A stretch of DNA of 8,100 nt from Stenotrophomonas sp. (GTDB taxonomy: Bacteria; Pseudomonadota; Gammaproteobacteria; Xanthomonadales; Xanthomonadaceae): assembly GCA_003484865.1 (NCBI GenBank), contig DMZT01000186.1:1-8100 (forward strand), read 5' to 3'. The notes beneath the pieces are model-generated. The model was given only the letters and a program-made list of their open reading frames with translations. It was not told where the DNA came from and ran no database searches. Positions 1 to 7,875 of the stretch are shown in pieces (position 1 is the first letter of the stretch; the number at the start of each line of letters is the position of its first letter). A program made the position numbers and the translations under genes.

Positions 1-17
1 TCTTGGATGCGGTCCGC

Positions 18-47
18 AAAAAAAGGAGGCCCGCCCAACGGGCCTCC
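18..47 (-). terminator. Rho-independent terminator of the efflux operon
   Basis: A perfect 9-bp inverted repeat (GGAGGCCCG at 25-33 and its complement at 39-47) encloses a 5-base loop. On the minus strand it is followed at once by seven T (18-24). It lies just past the stop codon of the second permease, about 8 bases away, so it ends the three-gene transcript. There is no T run on the other side, so it should work only for minus-strand transcription. Confidence 0.95.
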
Positions 48-55
48 ATCCACCC

Positions 56-3000
56 TCAAACCGATTCTGCGCCCGGCTCGACCACCGGAGCATCCACGCC
101 GCGGCCACGCGCGCGCCGGATGATCCGCGACACCGCCGTGCTCATGTCATCGAGCATCGCGTAGATGGTCGGCAGGAACAGCAGGCTCACCACCGTGGAG
201 AACGCCAGGCCGCCGGCGATGGCGCGGGCCATCGGGTAGTACGGCGGACCATTGCCGAGCAGCTGGGTGTCGGTCATGGAGATCGGGATCATCGCCAGGA
301 TCGCGGTGCCCATCGTCATCATGATCGGGCGCAGGCGCTCGCGTGAGCCTTCCACCAGGGCCTGGGTCCGCCCCATCCCGCGGCGGCGCAGGTTGTTGAT
401 GTGCTCGATCATCACGATGCCGTTGTTCACCACCACGCCCATCAACACCAGGATGCCGATGAAGGACATGATCCCGAACGAGGTGCCGGTGATCCAGAAC
501 AGCCAGAACACGCCGAAGATCGAGAACAGCACGCCGCTCATGATCGCCGCCGGGAACAGCAGCGACTCGAACACGGCCGCCATCACCACGTAGATCATCA
601 CCAGCGCGATCACCAGATTGAACATCATCTGCGACATCGCCTGGTCGTCGTCGCCGTAGTCGCCGCCGTCGAAGCTGAAGGTGTAGCCGGCCGGGAAACT
701 CATCGGCGTGAGCATCTCCTCCATGGCCTTGCGCCCTTCCGGCACGGTGACCTTCTCGGCCAGGTTGGCCTTGATGGTCAGCGTGGTCTGGCGGTTGGTG
801 CGGCCGATCTGCGTGGCCGAGGGTTTGATCGCCACATCCACCAGGCTCAGCAGCGGCACCGAGCGGCCGTCACCGGTGCGCACGGTGTAACTGGCCAGGT
901 CTTCCGGACTGCTCTGCTCGGCACCGGCGAAACGCACCCATACCGGCACTTCGCTGTCACCGCGGCGGAACTCGCGCAGCGGCGCGCCACGCAGGGCCAG
1001 GCCGACGAAACTGGCCACCTGCTCGGCATTGAAGCCGAACGCGGCCGCGCGCTCGCGGTCCACATGGATGGACAACTCGCTGCCCTTCTCGCCGTTGTCG
1101 ATGCGCACGTCGCGCAGTTCCTTGCGCTGGGCCAGCAGCGGCACCACTTCCTCGCCGATCTCCTGCAGCATCTTGGTCGAGTCGCCGACCAGCTGCACCT
1201 GCACCTGGTTGTTGCCACCGCCGCCGCCGTCGCCCGAGTTGCCGACCACGTAATCGGCACGCGCCGACCGCGGCAGGCCCTTGCGCAGTGCCTCCTGCAC
1301 GGCTGGCATGCTCTTGGCGTGCGCGGTATCGAAGGTCACGATCGTGCTGCTGCCTTCCTGCTCGCTGTACCAGGAATACACCTGGGTGATGTGCAGCGCC
1401 TCGCGGTTGTCATCCAGGTAGCGTTCGACGCGTGCCACTTCCTCGGACATCTGCCCGAAGGTATAGGCACCCTTCCAGTTGTACCCGATGAACACCTCGT
1501 GGCCACCCTCGCCACCGAACATGTCGATCTTGGTCAGCTTCATCGGCACCAGGCTGATCAGGATCACCAGCAGGATGCCGAACACGCTCCAACCGCGATG
1601 CTCCAGCGTCCACTGCAGCAGTGTGGCGTAGCGGCGCTGCAGGCGGGCGATCACCCCGCTGTCCGAATGCACCAGCTTGGGCGTCTGCATACGCGCGGAC
1701 AGCATCGGGATCAGGCTCACCGCGACCAGCCAGGAGGCCAGCAGCGAGACCGAGATCGTGATGGCGATCTGCGACATGAAGATGCTGATGTTGTTGGTCT
1801 CGCCGAACAGGTTCGGCACGAACACGATGCAGTGGCACAGCGTGCCGGCGCTCAGCGCGATGGCCACGTTGCGGGTGCCGATGATCGAGGCCAGCCGTGG
1901 CTGGTCAGGCATCCGCTCACGTTCCTGGTAAATGCTCTCCACCACCACCACGGCGTTGTCCACCAGCATGCCGACCGCCAGCAGCAGGCCCATCATGGTC
2001 AGGATGTTGAGGGTGACGCCGGCGAAATACATGAAGCCCAGCGTGATCACGAAACAGATCGGGATCGCCAGGGTCACCATCAGCGTGGAGGGCCAATGGC
2101 GCAGGAAGAAGAACAGCACCGTGATCGACAACAGCAGGCCCACTGCACCCGCCTCGGCCAGCTCCAGCAGCGAAGACGTCACCATCTTGCCCTGGTTGTC
2201 GATCACCTTGATCTGCACATCGCGCATCGAGGGCTGCGTGCGGATCGCCTCCACTTCCGCCAGCGCGGCACGCGAGACCTCCACCAGGTTGGCGCTGCGC
2301 TCCTTGTAGATATCCAGGCCGACGGCCGGGTTGCCGTCCAGGCGGCGCCCGTAGTTCATGCGGGTGGGCTTGAGCCGGATCTCGGCGATGTCGCCCAGGC
2401 GCAGGCCCTTGGTGTCGATCACCAGATCGCGCAGTTCCTGCAGGTCGGTGATCTCGCCCACCGGCTGGATGCGCACGCGCTGGCCGTTGTCGTCGATCTG
2501 CCCGGCCGAGATCGAGAAGTTCAGCGTGCGCAGGCGATCGCTGAGCTCGTTGATGCTCAGGTTGTGCGCGGTCAACCGGTCCGGGCTGATCGCGATCTCG
2601 ACCTCGTTCGGTGGGGCACCGGAGATGTTGACCCGCGCCACCCCCGGGATGCGCTCGATCCGCCGCTTGAACTCGCGGTCGAGCATGTCGTATGCGCCGG
2701 TCAGGTCGGTGGCACTGGCCAGGCGCACCTTCAGCACCGGGTCATCGCTGCTGGACCACTTGAACACGTTGTAGCGCTGCAGGTCGTCAGGCAGGTCGCT
2801 GCGGATCGCATCGATGCGCTCGCGGGCATCGGAGGCCGCGATGGCGATGTCGCGGTCCCAGTCGGTGAACTCGATGAAGATGCTGGCACCTTCGGAGGTG
2901 GCCGAGGAGCGCATGCGCTTGATCCCGGTCATCGTTGCCAGCGCTTCTTCGGTGGGCCGGATGATGTTGCGCTCGACCTCTTCCGGCGTGGAACCGGTGT

Positions 3001-3151
3001 ACGGCACCTGCACGAACAGGAATGGCGCGGAGATGTCCGGCAGTGCTTCCAGCGGCAGCCGGAACGAGGCGATCAGGCCCACCACCGCCAACGACACAAA
3101 ACACATGATCGTGGTGATGGGCCGGCGGATGGAGAACTCGGCAATGCTCAT
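56..3151 (-). CDS. RND efflux permease, second pump subunit (1031 aa)
   Basis: Inner-membrane RND permease that would use the proton gradient to export substrates through the adaptor and an outer-membrane channel. The usual RND plan is seen: TM1 about 11-31, a large periplasmic loop (about 32-330), TM2-TM6 (about 330-485), an amphipathic linker, TM7 about 522-537, a second periplasmic loop (about 538-840) and TM8-TM12 (about 842-1000). Length is normal for the family. The TM4 relay motif reads VDN (Asp398, Asn399) where AcrB has Asp407-Asp408, and TM10 has Asn909 where AcrB has Lys940. Arg939 and Thr946 in TM11 match AcrB Arg971 and Thr978. TM5 carries a Cys-His-Cys triplet (439-441), and a Gly-rich loop lies at 637-648. 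The ATG overlaps the stop of the upstream permease gene by four bases and has AGGAG five bases before it, so the start is secure. Substrate is unknown. It is not a heavy-metal (CzcA) type by its TM4 motif and does not resemble MdtB/MdtC at the N terminus. Confidence 0.95.
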   Translation of the reverse strand: MSIAEFSIRRPITTIMCFVSLAVVGLIASFRLPLEALPDISAPFLFVQVPYTGSTPEEVERNIIRPTEEALATMTGIKRMRSSATSEGASIFIEFTDWDRDIAIAASDARERIDAIRSDLPDDLQRYNVFKWSSSDDPVLKVRLASATDLTGAYDMLDREFKRRIERIPGVARVNISGAPPNEVEIAISPDRLTAHNLSINELSDRLRTLNFSISAGQIDDNGQRVRIQPVGEITDLQELRDLVIDTKGLRLGDIAEIRLKPTRMNYGRRLDGNPAVGLDIYKERSANLVEVSRAALAEVEAIRTQPSMRDVQIKVIDNQGKMVTSSLLELAEAGAVGLLLSITVLFFFLRHWPSTLMVTLAIPICFVITLGFMYFAGVTLNILTMMGLLLAVGMLVDNAVVVVESIYQERERMPDQPRLASIIGTRNVAIALSAGTLCHCIVFVPNLFGETNNISIFMSQIAITISVSLLASWLVAVSLIPMLSARMQTPKLVHSDSGVIARLQRRYATLLQWTLEHRGWSVFGILLVILISLVPMKLTKIDMFGGEGGHEVFIGYNWKGAYTFGQMSEEVARVERYLDDNREALHITQVYSWYSEQEGSSTIVTFDTAHAKSMPAVQEALRKGLPRSARADYVVGNSGDGGGGGNNQVQVQLVGDSTKMLQEIGEEVVPLLAQRKELRDVRIDNGEKGSELSIHVDRERAAAFGFNAEQVASFVGLALRGAPLREFRRGDSEVPVWVRFAGAEQSSPEDLASYTVRTGDGRSVPLLSLVDVAIKPSATQIGRTNRQTTLTIKANLAEKVTVPEGRKAMEEMLTPMSFPAGYTFSFDGGDYGDDDQAMSQMMFNLVIALVMIYVVMAAVFESLLFPAAIMSGVLFSIFGVFWLFWITGTSFGIMSFIGILVLMGVVVNNGIVMIEHINNLRRRGMGRTQALVEGSRERLRPIMMTMGTAILAMIPISMTDTQLLGNGPPYYPMARAIAGGLAFSTVVSLLFLPTIYAMLDDMSTAVSRIIRRARGRGVDAPVVEPGAESV

Positions 3152-6100
3152 GCCGGCTCCTGTGCGGTGTCATGGCCGGCATCGGCCAGCGGCGTCTTGA
3201 GGTGCCGGCCACGCGCGCGGTAGTAGGCGTCGCCACGACGATCCAGCAGGTCGTACACCACCGGGATCACCACCAGGGTCAGCAGGGTGGAGACCAGCAG
3301 GCCACCGATCACGGTGATCGCCATCGGCGCACGCACTTCGGCGCCTTCGCCCATCGCCACCGCCAGCGGCAGGAAGCCGAACAGCGTGCACAGGGTGGTC
3401 ATGATGATCGGCCGCAGGCGGGAGCGCGCGCCTTCCACCAACGCCTCGCGCTTGGGCACACCGGCCTCGCGCAGCTGGTTGACCTTGTCGATCAGGATGA
3501 TCGCGTTCTTGGTCACCAGGCCCACCAGCAGGATCAACCCGATGAACACGACCACCGAGATCGGCTTGCCGGTCAGCATCAACGCCAGGATCGCACCGAC
3601 CAGCGCCAGCGGGATGGTGAACAGGATGACGAACGGGTGCAGCAGCGACTCGAACTGCGAGGCCATCACCAGATACACCAGGAAGATGGCCAGGCCGAAG
3701 GCGAAGATCAGCGAGCGCGCCGAATCGGCCAGCTCCTCACCCTGGCCGCCGATGTGCATGCCCACACCGGCACCCAGCGGCTGCTTGGCGACCATGTCCT
3801 GCACTTCGCGCACGGCGCCGCCCAGGTCGATATCGCGCAGGTTGGCCGAGACCACCGCCACGCGGGTCTGATCGGCGCGATGGATCTCGCTCGGGCCGTT
3901 GGTGGCGACCACCTCGGCCACCGAATCCAGCGTCACCGGCCGGTTGCTGCCCGGATTGACGATCAGCCGGCGGATGCTGTCCACGCTGGCCCGGTCGCCT
4001 TCCTGGGCACGGACCAGCACGTCGATCTTGCGGTCGCGGAAGCTGTAGCGCGTGGCCACATCACCGCGCACCTTCTTGACCACCACATCGGCGATCTGCC
4101 GCGTGGTCAGGCCCAAGGCACCGGCGCGCTCCTGGTCGAAGCGGATCTGGATCTCCGGGAAGCCCTCTTCCACCGTGGATTTGACGTCTGCGTAGTGCGG
4201 GTTGTTGCGCAGCATCGCGGCCAGCGCCTTGCCGGCCGTTTCCAGCGTGGCCATGTCCTGGCCGCGCAGTTCCACTTCCAGCGGGGTGGAGAAGCTGAAG
4301 AGCGCCGGGCGGGCGAAATCGACCTGCACGCCGGGGTGCTGCTGCATCGACTCACGCAGACGCTCGGTGATCGCCGCTTCGGTGCGTGCGTTGCCGCCAC
4401 CGGTCATCACCACGGTCAGCTTGCCGATGTTTTCGCCACTCTCGGTCGGGCTGGCATCCAGGCGGGTACCGCTGCCACTGACGCCGTACAACGAGGCGAT
4501 GCTGTCGTCCTTGGCATGGGCCAGCTGCATCTCGCGGACCAGTGCATCGGTCTGCTTCAGCGGCGTGCCGGCCGGCAGCTTGGCGGTCATTTCGAAGCGG
4601 TCCTGGGCCAGCTGCGGGATCAGATCCGCACCCAGCATCGGCAACAGCGCCATCGTGCCGACGAAGGCCAGCGCGGCCAGACCCAGCACCTTGCCCGGGT
4701 GGTGCAACGCGCCCGGCAGCAGCTTCAAATAACCGCGTTCGGCACCGGCGTACGGCTTCATCGCCACATCGCTGGCCTTGCGCATCACCGGGCCGACCAC
4801 GGCCACCAGACCGCGCCAGACGCGGATCACCGACCAGGCCATCCCGAAGCAGATCCAGCGCACCAGCGTGCCTACGCCACGACGGCTGCCGGCGACCGGC
4901 TTCAACCACCGGCTGTCCGGCTGCCACGGCTGATGCGCGGGTTCTTCCGGGAAGGCCAGCGGTGGGCGGCCCTTGAGCGAGCTCAGCATCGGGATCAGGG
5001 TCATCGAGACCAACAGCGAGATCGCGATCGCGATCGCCACGGTCAGCGCCTGGTCGCGGAACAGCTGGCCGGCGATGCCATCCACGAACACCAGCGGCAG
5101 GAACACCGCGATGGTGGTCAGGGTCGAGGCGACCACGGCCATGCTCACTTCACGGGTGCCGACGATGGCGGCCTGCAGGATGCTCAGGCCACGCTCGCGC
5201 GCCTTGGCGATGCTCTCCAGCACCACGATGGAGTCGTCCACCACCAGGCCGGTGGCCAGCGCCAGACCGCCCAGCGACATCACGTTCAAGCTCAGGCCGA
5301 GCTGGCCCATGAAGAAGAACGTGGTGATGATCGAGACCGGCAGCGACAGGCTGATCACGAACGTGCTCCAGCCGTCGCGCAGGAACAGGAAGATGATCAG
5401 GATGGCGAGGATGCCGCCGATCACGGCGTCTTTCTTGACGTCGCTGATGGCGTGTTCGATGAAGCGCGACTGGTCTTCGATCGTGGTCAGCTCGGCATCG
5501 CCGGGCACCTGGCCCTTGATCTGCTCCAGCCGCGCACGCAGCGCTTCGGCGGTCGACACCGTGTTGGCATCGCCCTCCTTGTAGATCGCCAGCTCGACCG
5601 CTTCCTTGCCGCCCAGACGGATGATCGCTTCGCGTTCCTTGTAGCCCTGGCGCACGGTGGCGACATCCTTCAGCCGCACCGGCACGCCGTTGGCGATGTT
5701 GGTGGAGCTGCTGCTGGATGCGCTCTGCGCGGCCGAGGCGGCGGCCACGGCGGCATCCGAGCCGGTCGAGGCGGCGATGGCGAACATCTGCTGCATCGCT
5801 GCATCGGCGGCGCTGCCGTTGCTGCTCTGGGTGGTCACCAGCAGATTGCGGATGTCCTCCAGATCGGCGAACTGGTTGACGGTGCGCACCAGGTAACGCT
5901 GCGAGCCTTCCTCCAGGCGACCGCCGGAGATATTGATGTTCTCTTCCTTGAGCCGCTTGATGACATTGTCGATCGGCAGGTTGAGCTGGGCCAGCTTCTG
6001 CTGGTCGATGTCGACCTGGATTTCGTCCTCCAGACCGCCGCCGACCTTGACCGCCGCCACGCCGGTGACCGGCTCCAGTTTCTTCTTCAGGTCTTCATCG

Positions 6101-6657
6101 GCGTAGCGGCGCAGCTCGGTGAGCTGGCGCACGGCCTCGGCATCGCTGGACGGATCGGTCTTCGCCGAGATCACCAGCCGCATGATCGGTTCGGTGGACG
6201 GATTGAAGCGCAGCAGCACCGGGGACTTCGCCTCCAGCGGCAGGTTCAGCGCTTCCATCTTGTCGCGCACCTCCAGGCTGGCCTGGTCCATGTTGGTGCC
6301 CCAGGCGAACTCGAGCACCACATCGCTCTGGCCGGTACGCGAAATCGATTTGAGCTTGCGCAGGTTCTTGACCACGCCGACGGCTTCTTCGACCGGCTCG
6401 GTGATCAGCGTTTCGATTTCCGCCGGCGCTGCACCGGTGTACTCGGTGCGCACGGTCAGGGTCGGGTAGCTCAGGTCGGGCAGCAGATTGACCTTGAGAT
6501 TGCCCAGCGCGATGAACCCGAACAGCATCAGCGTGACGGTGAACATCGCGATGGTGACGCGGCGGCGGGTGGCGAATTCCACCAGGCCGCCGCCCTGGGC
6601 ACCGGGGCGCTCGCCCTGGTGCGGATCATTGCCGTGGTCGTTGCCGGCCGCTGTCAT
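3148..6657 (-). CDS. RND efflux permease, first pump subunit, enlarged (1169 aa)
   Basis: Proton-driven RND permease of the drug/hydrophobe (HAE1-like) class. TM1 is about 35-51, the first periplasmic loop about 52-408, TM2-TM6 about 410-560, TM7 about 656-674, the second periplasmic loop about 675-980, and TM8-TM12 about 981-1137. The proton relay is AcrB-like: Asp474-Asp475 in TM4, Lys1050 in TM10, Arg1080 and Thr1087 in TM11. It is over 100 residues longer than the usual 1020-1050. The excess comes from a hydrophilic N-terminal tail (1-24), an Ala/Ser-rich insert (about 276-325) in the funnel region, and a long cytoplasmic linker (about 561-650) with an extra hydrophobic stretch at 599-625. 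The chosen ATG gives a 4-base ATGA overlap with the adaptor gene and has GGAGAG six bases upstream. A GTG at codon 26 (6580-6582) is a possible alternative that would give a more usual N terminus. It is clearly a distant paralogue of the next permease, so the two may form a mixed trimer or separate pumps. Substrate is unknown. Confidence 0.95.
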   Translation of the reverse strand: MTAAGNDHGNDPHQGERPGAQGGGLVEFATRRRVTIAMFTVTLMLFGFIALGNLKVNLLPDLSYPTLTVRTEYTGAAPAEIETLITEPVEEAVGVVKNLRKLKSISRTGQSDVVLEFAWGTNMDQASLEVRDKMEALNLPLEAKSPVLLRFNPSTEPIMRLVISAKTDPSSDAEAVRQLTELRRYADEDLKKKLEPVTGVAAVKVGGGLEDEIQVDIDQQKLAQLNLPIDNVIKRLKEENINISGGRLEEGSQRYLVRTVNQFADLEDIRNLLVTTQSSNGSAADAAMQQMFAIAASTGSDAAVAAASAAQSASSSSSTNIANGVPVRLKDVATVRQGYKEREAIIRLGGKEAVELAIYKEGDANTVSTAEALRARLEQIKGQVPGDAELTTIEDQSRFIEHAISDVKKDAVIGGILAILIIFLFLRDGWSTFVISLSLPVSIITTFFFMGQLGLSLNVMSLGGLALATGLVVDDSIVVLESIAKARERGLSILQAAIVGTREVSMAVVASTLTTIAVFLPLVFVDGIAGQLFRDQALTVAIAIAISLLVSMTLIPMLSSLKGRPPLAFPEEPAHQPWQPDSRWLKPVAGSRRGVGTLVRWICFGMAWSVIRVWRGLVAVVGPVMRKASDVAMKPYAGAERGYLKLLPGALHHPGKVLGLAALAFVGTMALLPMLGADLIPQLAQDRFEMTAKLPAGTPLKQTDALVREMQLAHAKDDSIASLYGVSGSGTRLDASPTESGENIGKLTVVMTGGGNARTEAAITERLRESMQQHPGVQVDFARPALFSFSTPLEVELRGQDMATLETAGKALAAMLRNNPHYADVKSTVEEGFPEIQIRFDQERAGALGLTTRQIADVVVKKVRGDVATRYSFRDRKIDVLVRAQEGDRASVDSIRRLIVNPGSNRPVTLDSVAEVVATNGPSEIHRADQTRVAVVSANLRDIDLGGAVREVQDMVAKQPLGAGVGMHIGGQGEELADSARSLIFAFGLAIFLVYLVMASQFESLLHPFVILFTIPLALVGAILALMLTGKPISVVVFIGLILLVGLVTKNAIILIDKVNQLREAGVPKREALVEGARSRLRPIIMTTLCTLFGFLPLAVAMGEGAEVRAPMAITVIGGLLVSTLLTLVVIPVVYDLLDRRGDAYYRARGRHLKTPLADAGHDTAQEPA
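3157..3161 (-). promoter_or_regulatory. Ribosome binding site of the second permease, inside the first permease gene
   Basis: AGGAG on the minus strand, five bases before the ATG at 3149-3151. It is the strongest of the internal sites and suggests reinitiation at the ATGA overlap. Confidence 0.75.
4708..4977 (-). other. Enlarged cytoplasmic linker between the two halves of the first permease
   Basis: Codes residues about 561-650 between TM6 and TM7. AcrB has only about half this length here. It is Pro- and Trp-rich at first (565-585), then holds a hydrophobic or amphipathic stretch at 599-625 with Arg612 and Arg615 in it, then a basic segment. The stretch could lie on the inner membrane surface. 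Confidence 0.65.
5683..5832 (-). other. Ala/Ser-rich insertion in the funnel region of the first permease
   Basis: Codes residues about 276-325, a low-complexity stretch rich in Ala and Ser, including five Ser in a row at 314-318. It falls between the segments that match AcrB KILLKVN and VLLRDVA. In AcrB these are joined by a short hairpin of a few residues (around 253-259) that points toward TolC. The reading frame is intact on both sides. Confidence 0.7.
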
Positions 6658-7799
6658 TGACGGCTCTCCGCCTTGGCCGGCGCCGGCTTGGCGACGGCAG
6701 TGGCGGCCGGCTTGGCACCGATCACCTGCACCGCGGTGCCGTCACGCAGCGCCACCTTGCCGGCTGTAACCACCTGGTCGCCGGCGGCCAGGCCTTCGCG
6801 GATTTCCACCCACGGGCCTTCGGCATAGCCCAGCTTGACCGGCACGCGTGCGGCCTTGCCCTCGCGCACGCGGAACACCGCCGGCTCGCCATCGTCGAGC
6901 AGTGCGATGCGCGGCACCACCAGAGCATCGGCACGCTGGTCGTAGTCGATCCGGATGCGGCCGAACATGCCCGGCTGCAGGCCTTCAGCATCTTCGCCGA
7001 AGCCGCTGACCACGCGGAACGTGCCGCTGCCGGCATCGACCACCGGCGAGATGCGGTCCACCGTGCCCGGGAAGGTCTTGCCCGGCAGCGCGTCGGCGAT
7101 CAGCGTGACCGGCTGGCCCGGGCGCAGCGTCGCCAGCTCGCGCTCGGGCACGTTGAGCGTGGCTTCCAGTCGCGAGTTGTCGACGATGCGGAAGATCGGT
7201 GTGTTGATCTGCACGAAGTTGCCGGTCTTGATCGAGCGCGAGGCGATCACGCCCGAGATCGGCGCGACCACCGTGGTGTAGGACAGTTCGAGCGTGGCCA
7301 GGCGGTACTGCGCGCGGGCGTTGTCGAGGTCGTACTTGATCTGGTCGACGTCGGCGGCGCTGACCATCTGCTCGCCGACGAGCTTGTGGGCACGCTGGTA
7401 ATTGTTCTCCAGCTTGCGCATCTGCGCTTCGCTCTGGGCAACCGCCAGGCGCGCACGGTCCGGGTCCAGCCGCACCAGCGGCTGGCCGGCACGTACCTGC
7501 TGCCCTTCCTCGACCAGAACGACCAGCGCGACGCCGGAGGTCTTGGCGACCACCTGCGACTCGCCCCGCGGTTCCAGTGCGGCCGTGCCGGTGTAGCTGG
7601 CGGCGACGGCGCGACGGCTGGCAGCGACGGCTTCGACCGGTACCGCATCGACCTTCTTCTCGGCCTTGCCGTCCTTTTCAGCAGCGTTGGCTTCGGCGGG
7701 GCCGGCGCCACCGCAGCCGCTCAGCAGCAGGGTGGAGGTGATCAGCAGTGCAGCGGCACAGCGTCCGGTGCGGCCGAGCAGGAAAGTGTGTCGCGACAT
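6654..7799 (-). CDS. RND periplasmic adaptor (membrane fusion lipoprotein, 381 aa)
   Basis: Periplasmic adaptor of the AcrA/MexA family, linking the permeases to an outer-membrane channel. A signal peptide has Arg at 3, 10 and 13, a hydrophobic core at about 15-26, and a lipobox LLSGC with the lipidated Cys at 29. The +2 residue is Gly. An Ala/Lys-rich tether follows (30-52). Domains in order: first lipoyl half about 78-112, a short alpha-helical hairpin about 113-172, second lipoyl half about 173-207 (with VVAPISGVI), beta-barrel about 208-285, membrane-proximal domain about 286-360, and an Ala/Pro/Lys-rich tail. The ATG at 7797-7799 has AGGGA seven bases upstream and directly precedes the signal peptide. 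It is the first gene of the operon, and its stop overlaps the start of the first permease. The hairpin of about 30 residues per arm is on the short side. Family assignment is firm; substrate is unknown. Confidence 0.95.
   Translation of the reverse strand: MSRHTFLLGRTGRCAAALLITSTLLLSGCGGAGPAEANAAEKDGKAEKKVDAVPVEAVAASRRAVAASYTGTAALEPRGESQVVAKTSGVALVVLVEEGQQVRAGQPLVRLDPDRARLAVAQSEAQMRKLENNYQRAHKLVGEQMVSAADVDQIKYDLDNARAQYRLATLELSYTTVVAPISGVIASRSIKTGNFVQINTPIFRIVDNSRLEATLNVPERELATLRPGQPVTLIADALPGKTFPGTVDRISPVVDAGSGTFRVVSGFGEDAEGLQPGMFGRIRIDYDQRADALVVPRIALLDDGEPAVFRVREGKAARVPVKLGYAEGPWVEIREGLAAGDQVVTAGKVALRDGTAVQVIGAKPAATAVAKPAPAKAESRQ
6664..6669 (-). promoter_or_regulatory. Ribosome binding site of the first permease, inside the adaptor gene
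   Basis: GGAGAG on the minus strand, six bases before the ATG at 6655-6657. Together with the ATGA overlap it favours this start over the GTG at codon 26. Confidence 0.7.
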
Positions 7800-7806
7800 C
7801 GTCGTG

Positions 7807-7811
7807 TCCCT
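7807..7811 (-). promoter_or_regulatory. Ribosome binding site of the adaptor gene
   Basis: AGGGA on the minus strand, seven bases before the ATG at 7797-7799. It supports this start, which also places the signal peptide at the right spot. Confidence 0.7.
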
Positions 7812-7826
7812 AAGGATGCGTGGGCA

Positions 7827-7866
7827 GGTGTGGTAGCAAAGTAATGCACCACGTCACAACCACACC
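7827..7866. repeat. 8-bp inverted repeat with 24-base spacer
   Basis: GGTGTGGT at 7827-7834 and its exact complement ACCACACC at 7859-7866 enclose 24 bases. It lies 28 to 67 bases upstream of the adaptor ATG, so it is either in the promoter of the efflux operon or in its mRNA leader, where it could form a stem-loop. There is no T run, so it is not an intrinsic terminator. Confidence 0.35.
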
Positions 7867-7875
7867 ATATCCCAA

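Noticed and set aside
401..3223. A 940-codon open frame on the plus strand, antisense to the second permease
   Set aside because: Same cause: codon-register antisense of a high-GC gene, with His/Gln/Arg-rich nonsense composition.
5024..5037. Two overlapping GCGATCGC palindromes
   Set aside because: They arise from alternating Ala-Ile codons (GCG ATC) for an Ala-Ile repeat in TM6 of the first permease. Coding explains them.
56..6657. Heavy-metal RND pump (CzcA/CusA type)
   Set aside because: TM4 of neither permease has the metal-pump motif, and no Met- or His-rich metal site is visible in the adaptor. The single Cys-His-Cys in TM5 of the second permease is not enough.
3172..6660. A 1162-codon open frame on the plus strand, antisense to the first permease
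   Set aside because: It is in exact codon register with the permease, so it stays open simply because TTA, CTA and TCA codons are not used there. Its translation is His/Gln/Arg/Asp/Ala-rich low complexity with no protein-like pattern.
56..7799. Assigning the operon as mdtABC or smeIJK because it has one adaptor and two RND permeases
   Set aside because: The permease N termini do not resemble MdtB/MdtC, the first permease is far longer, and gene order alone does not justify a symbol.
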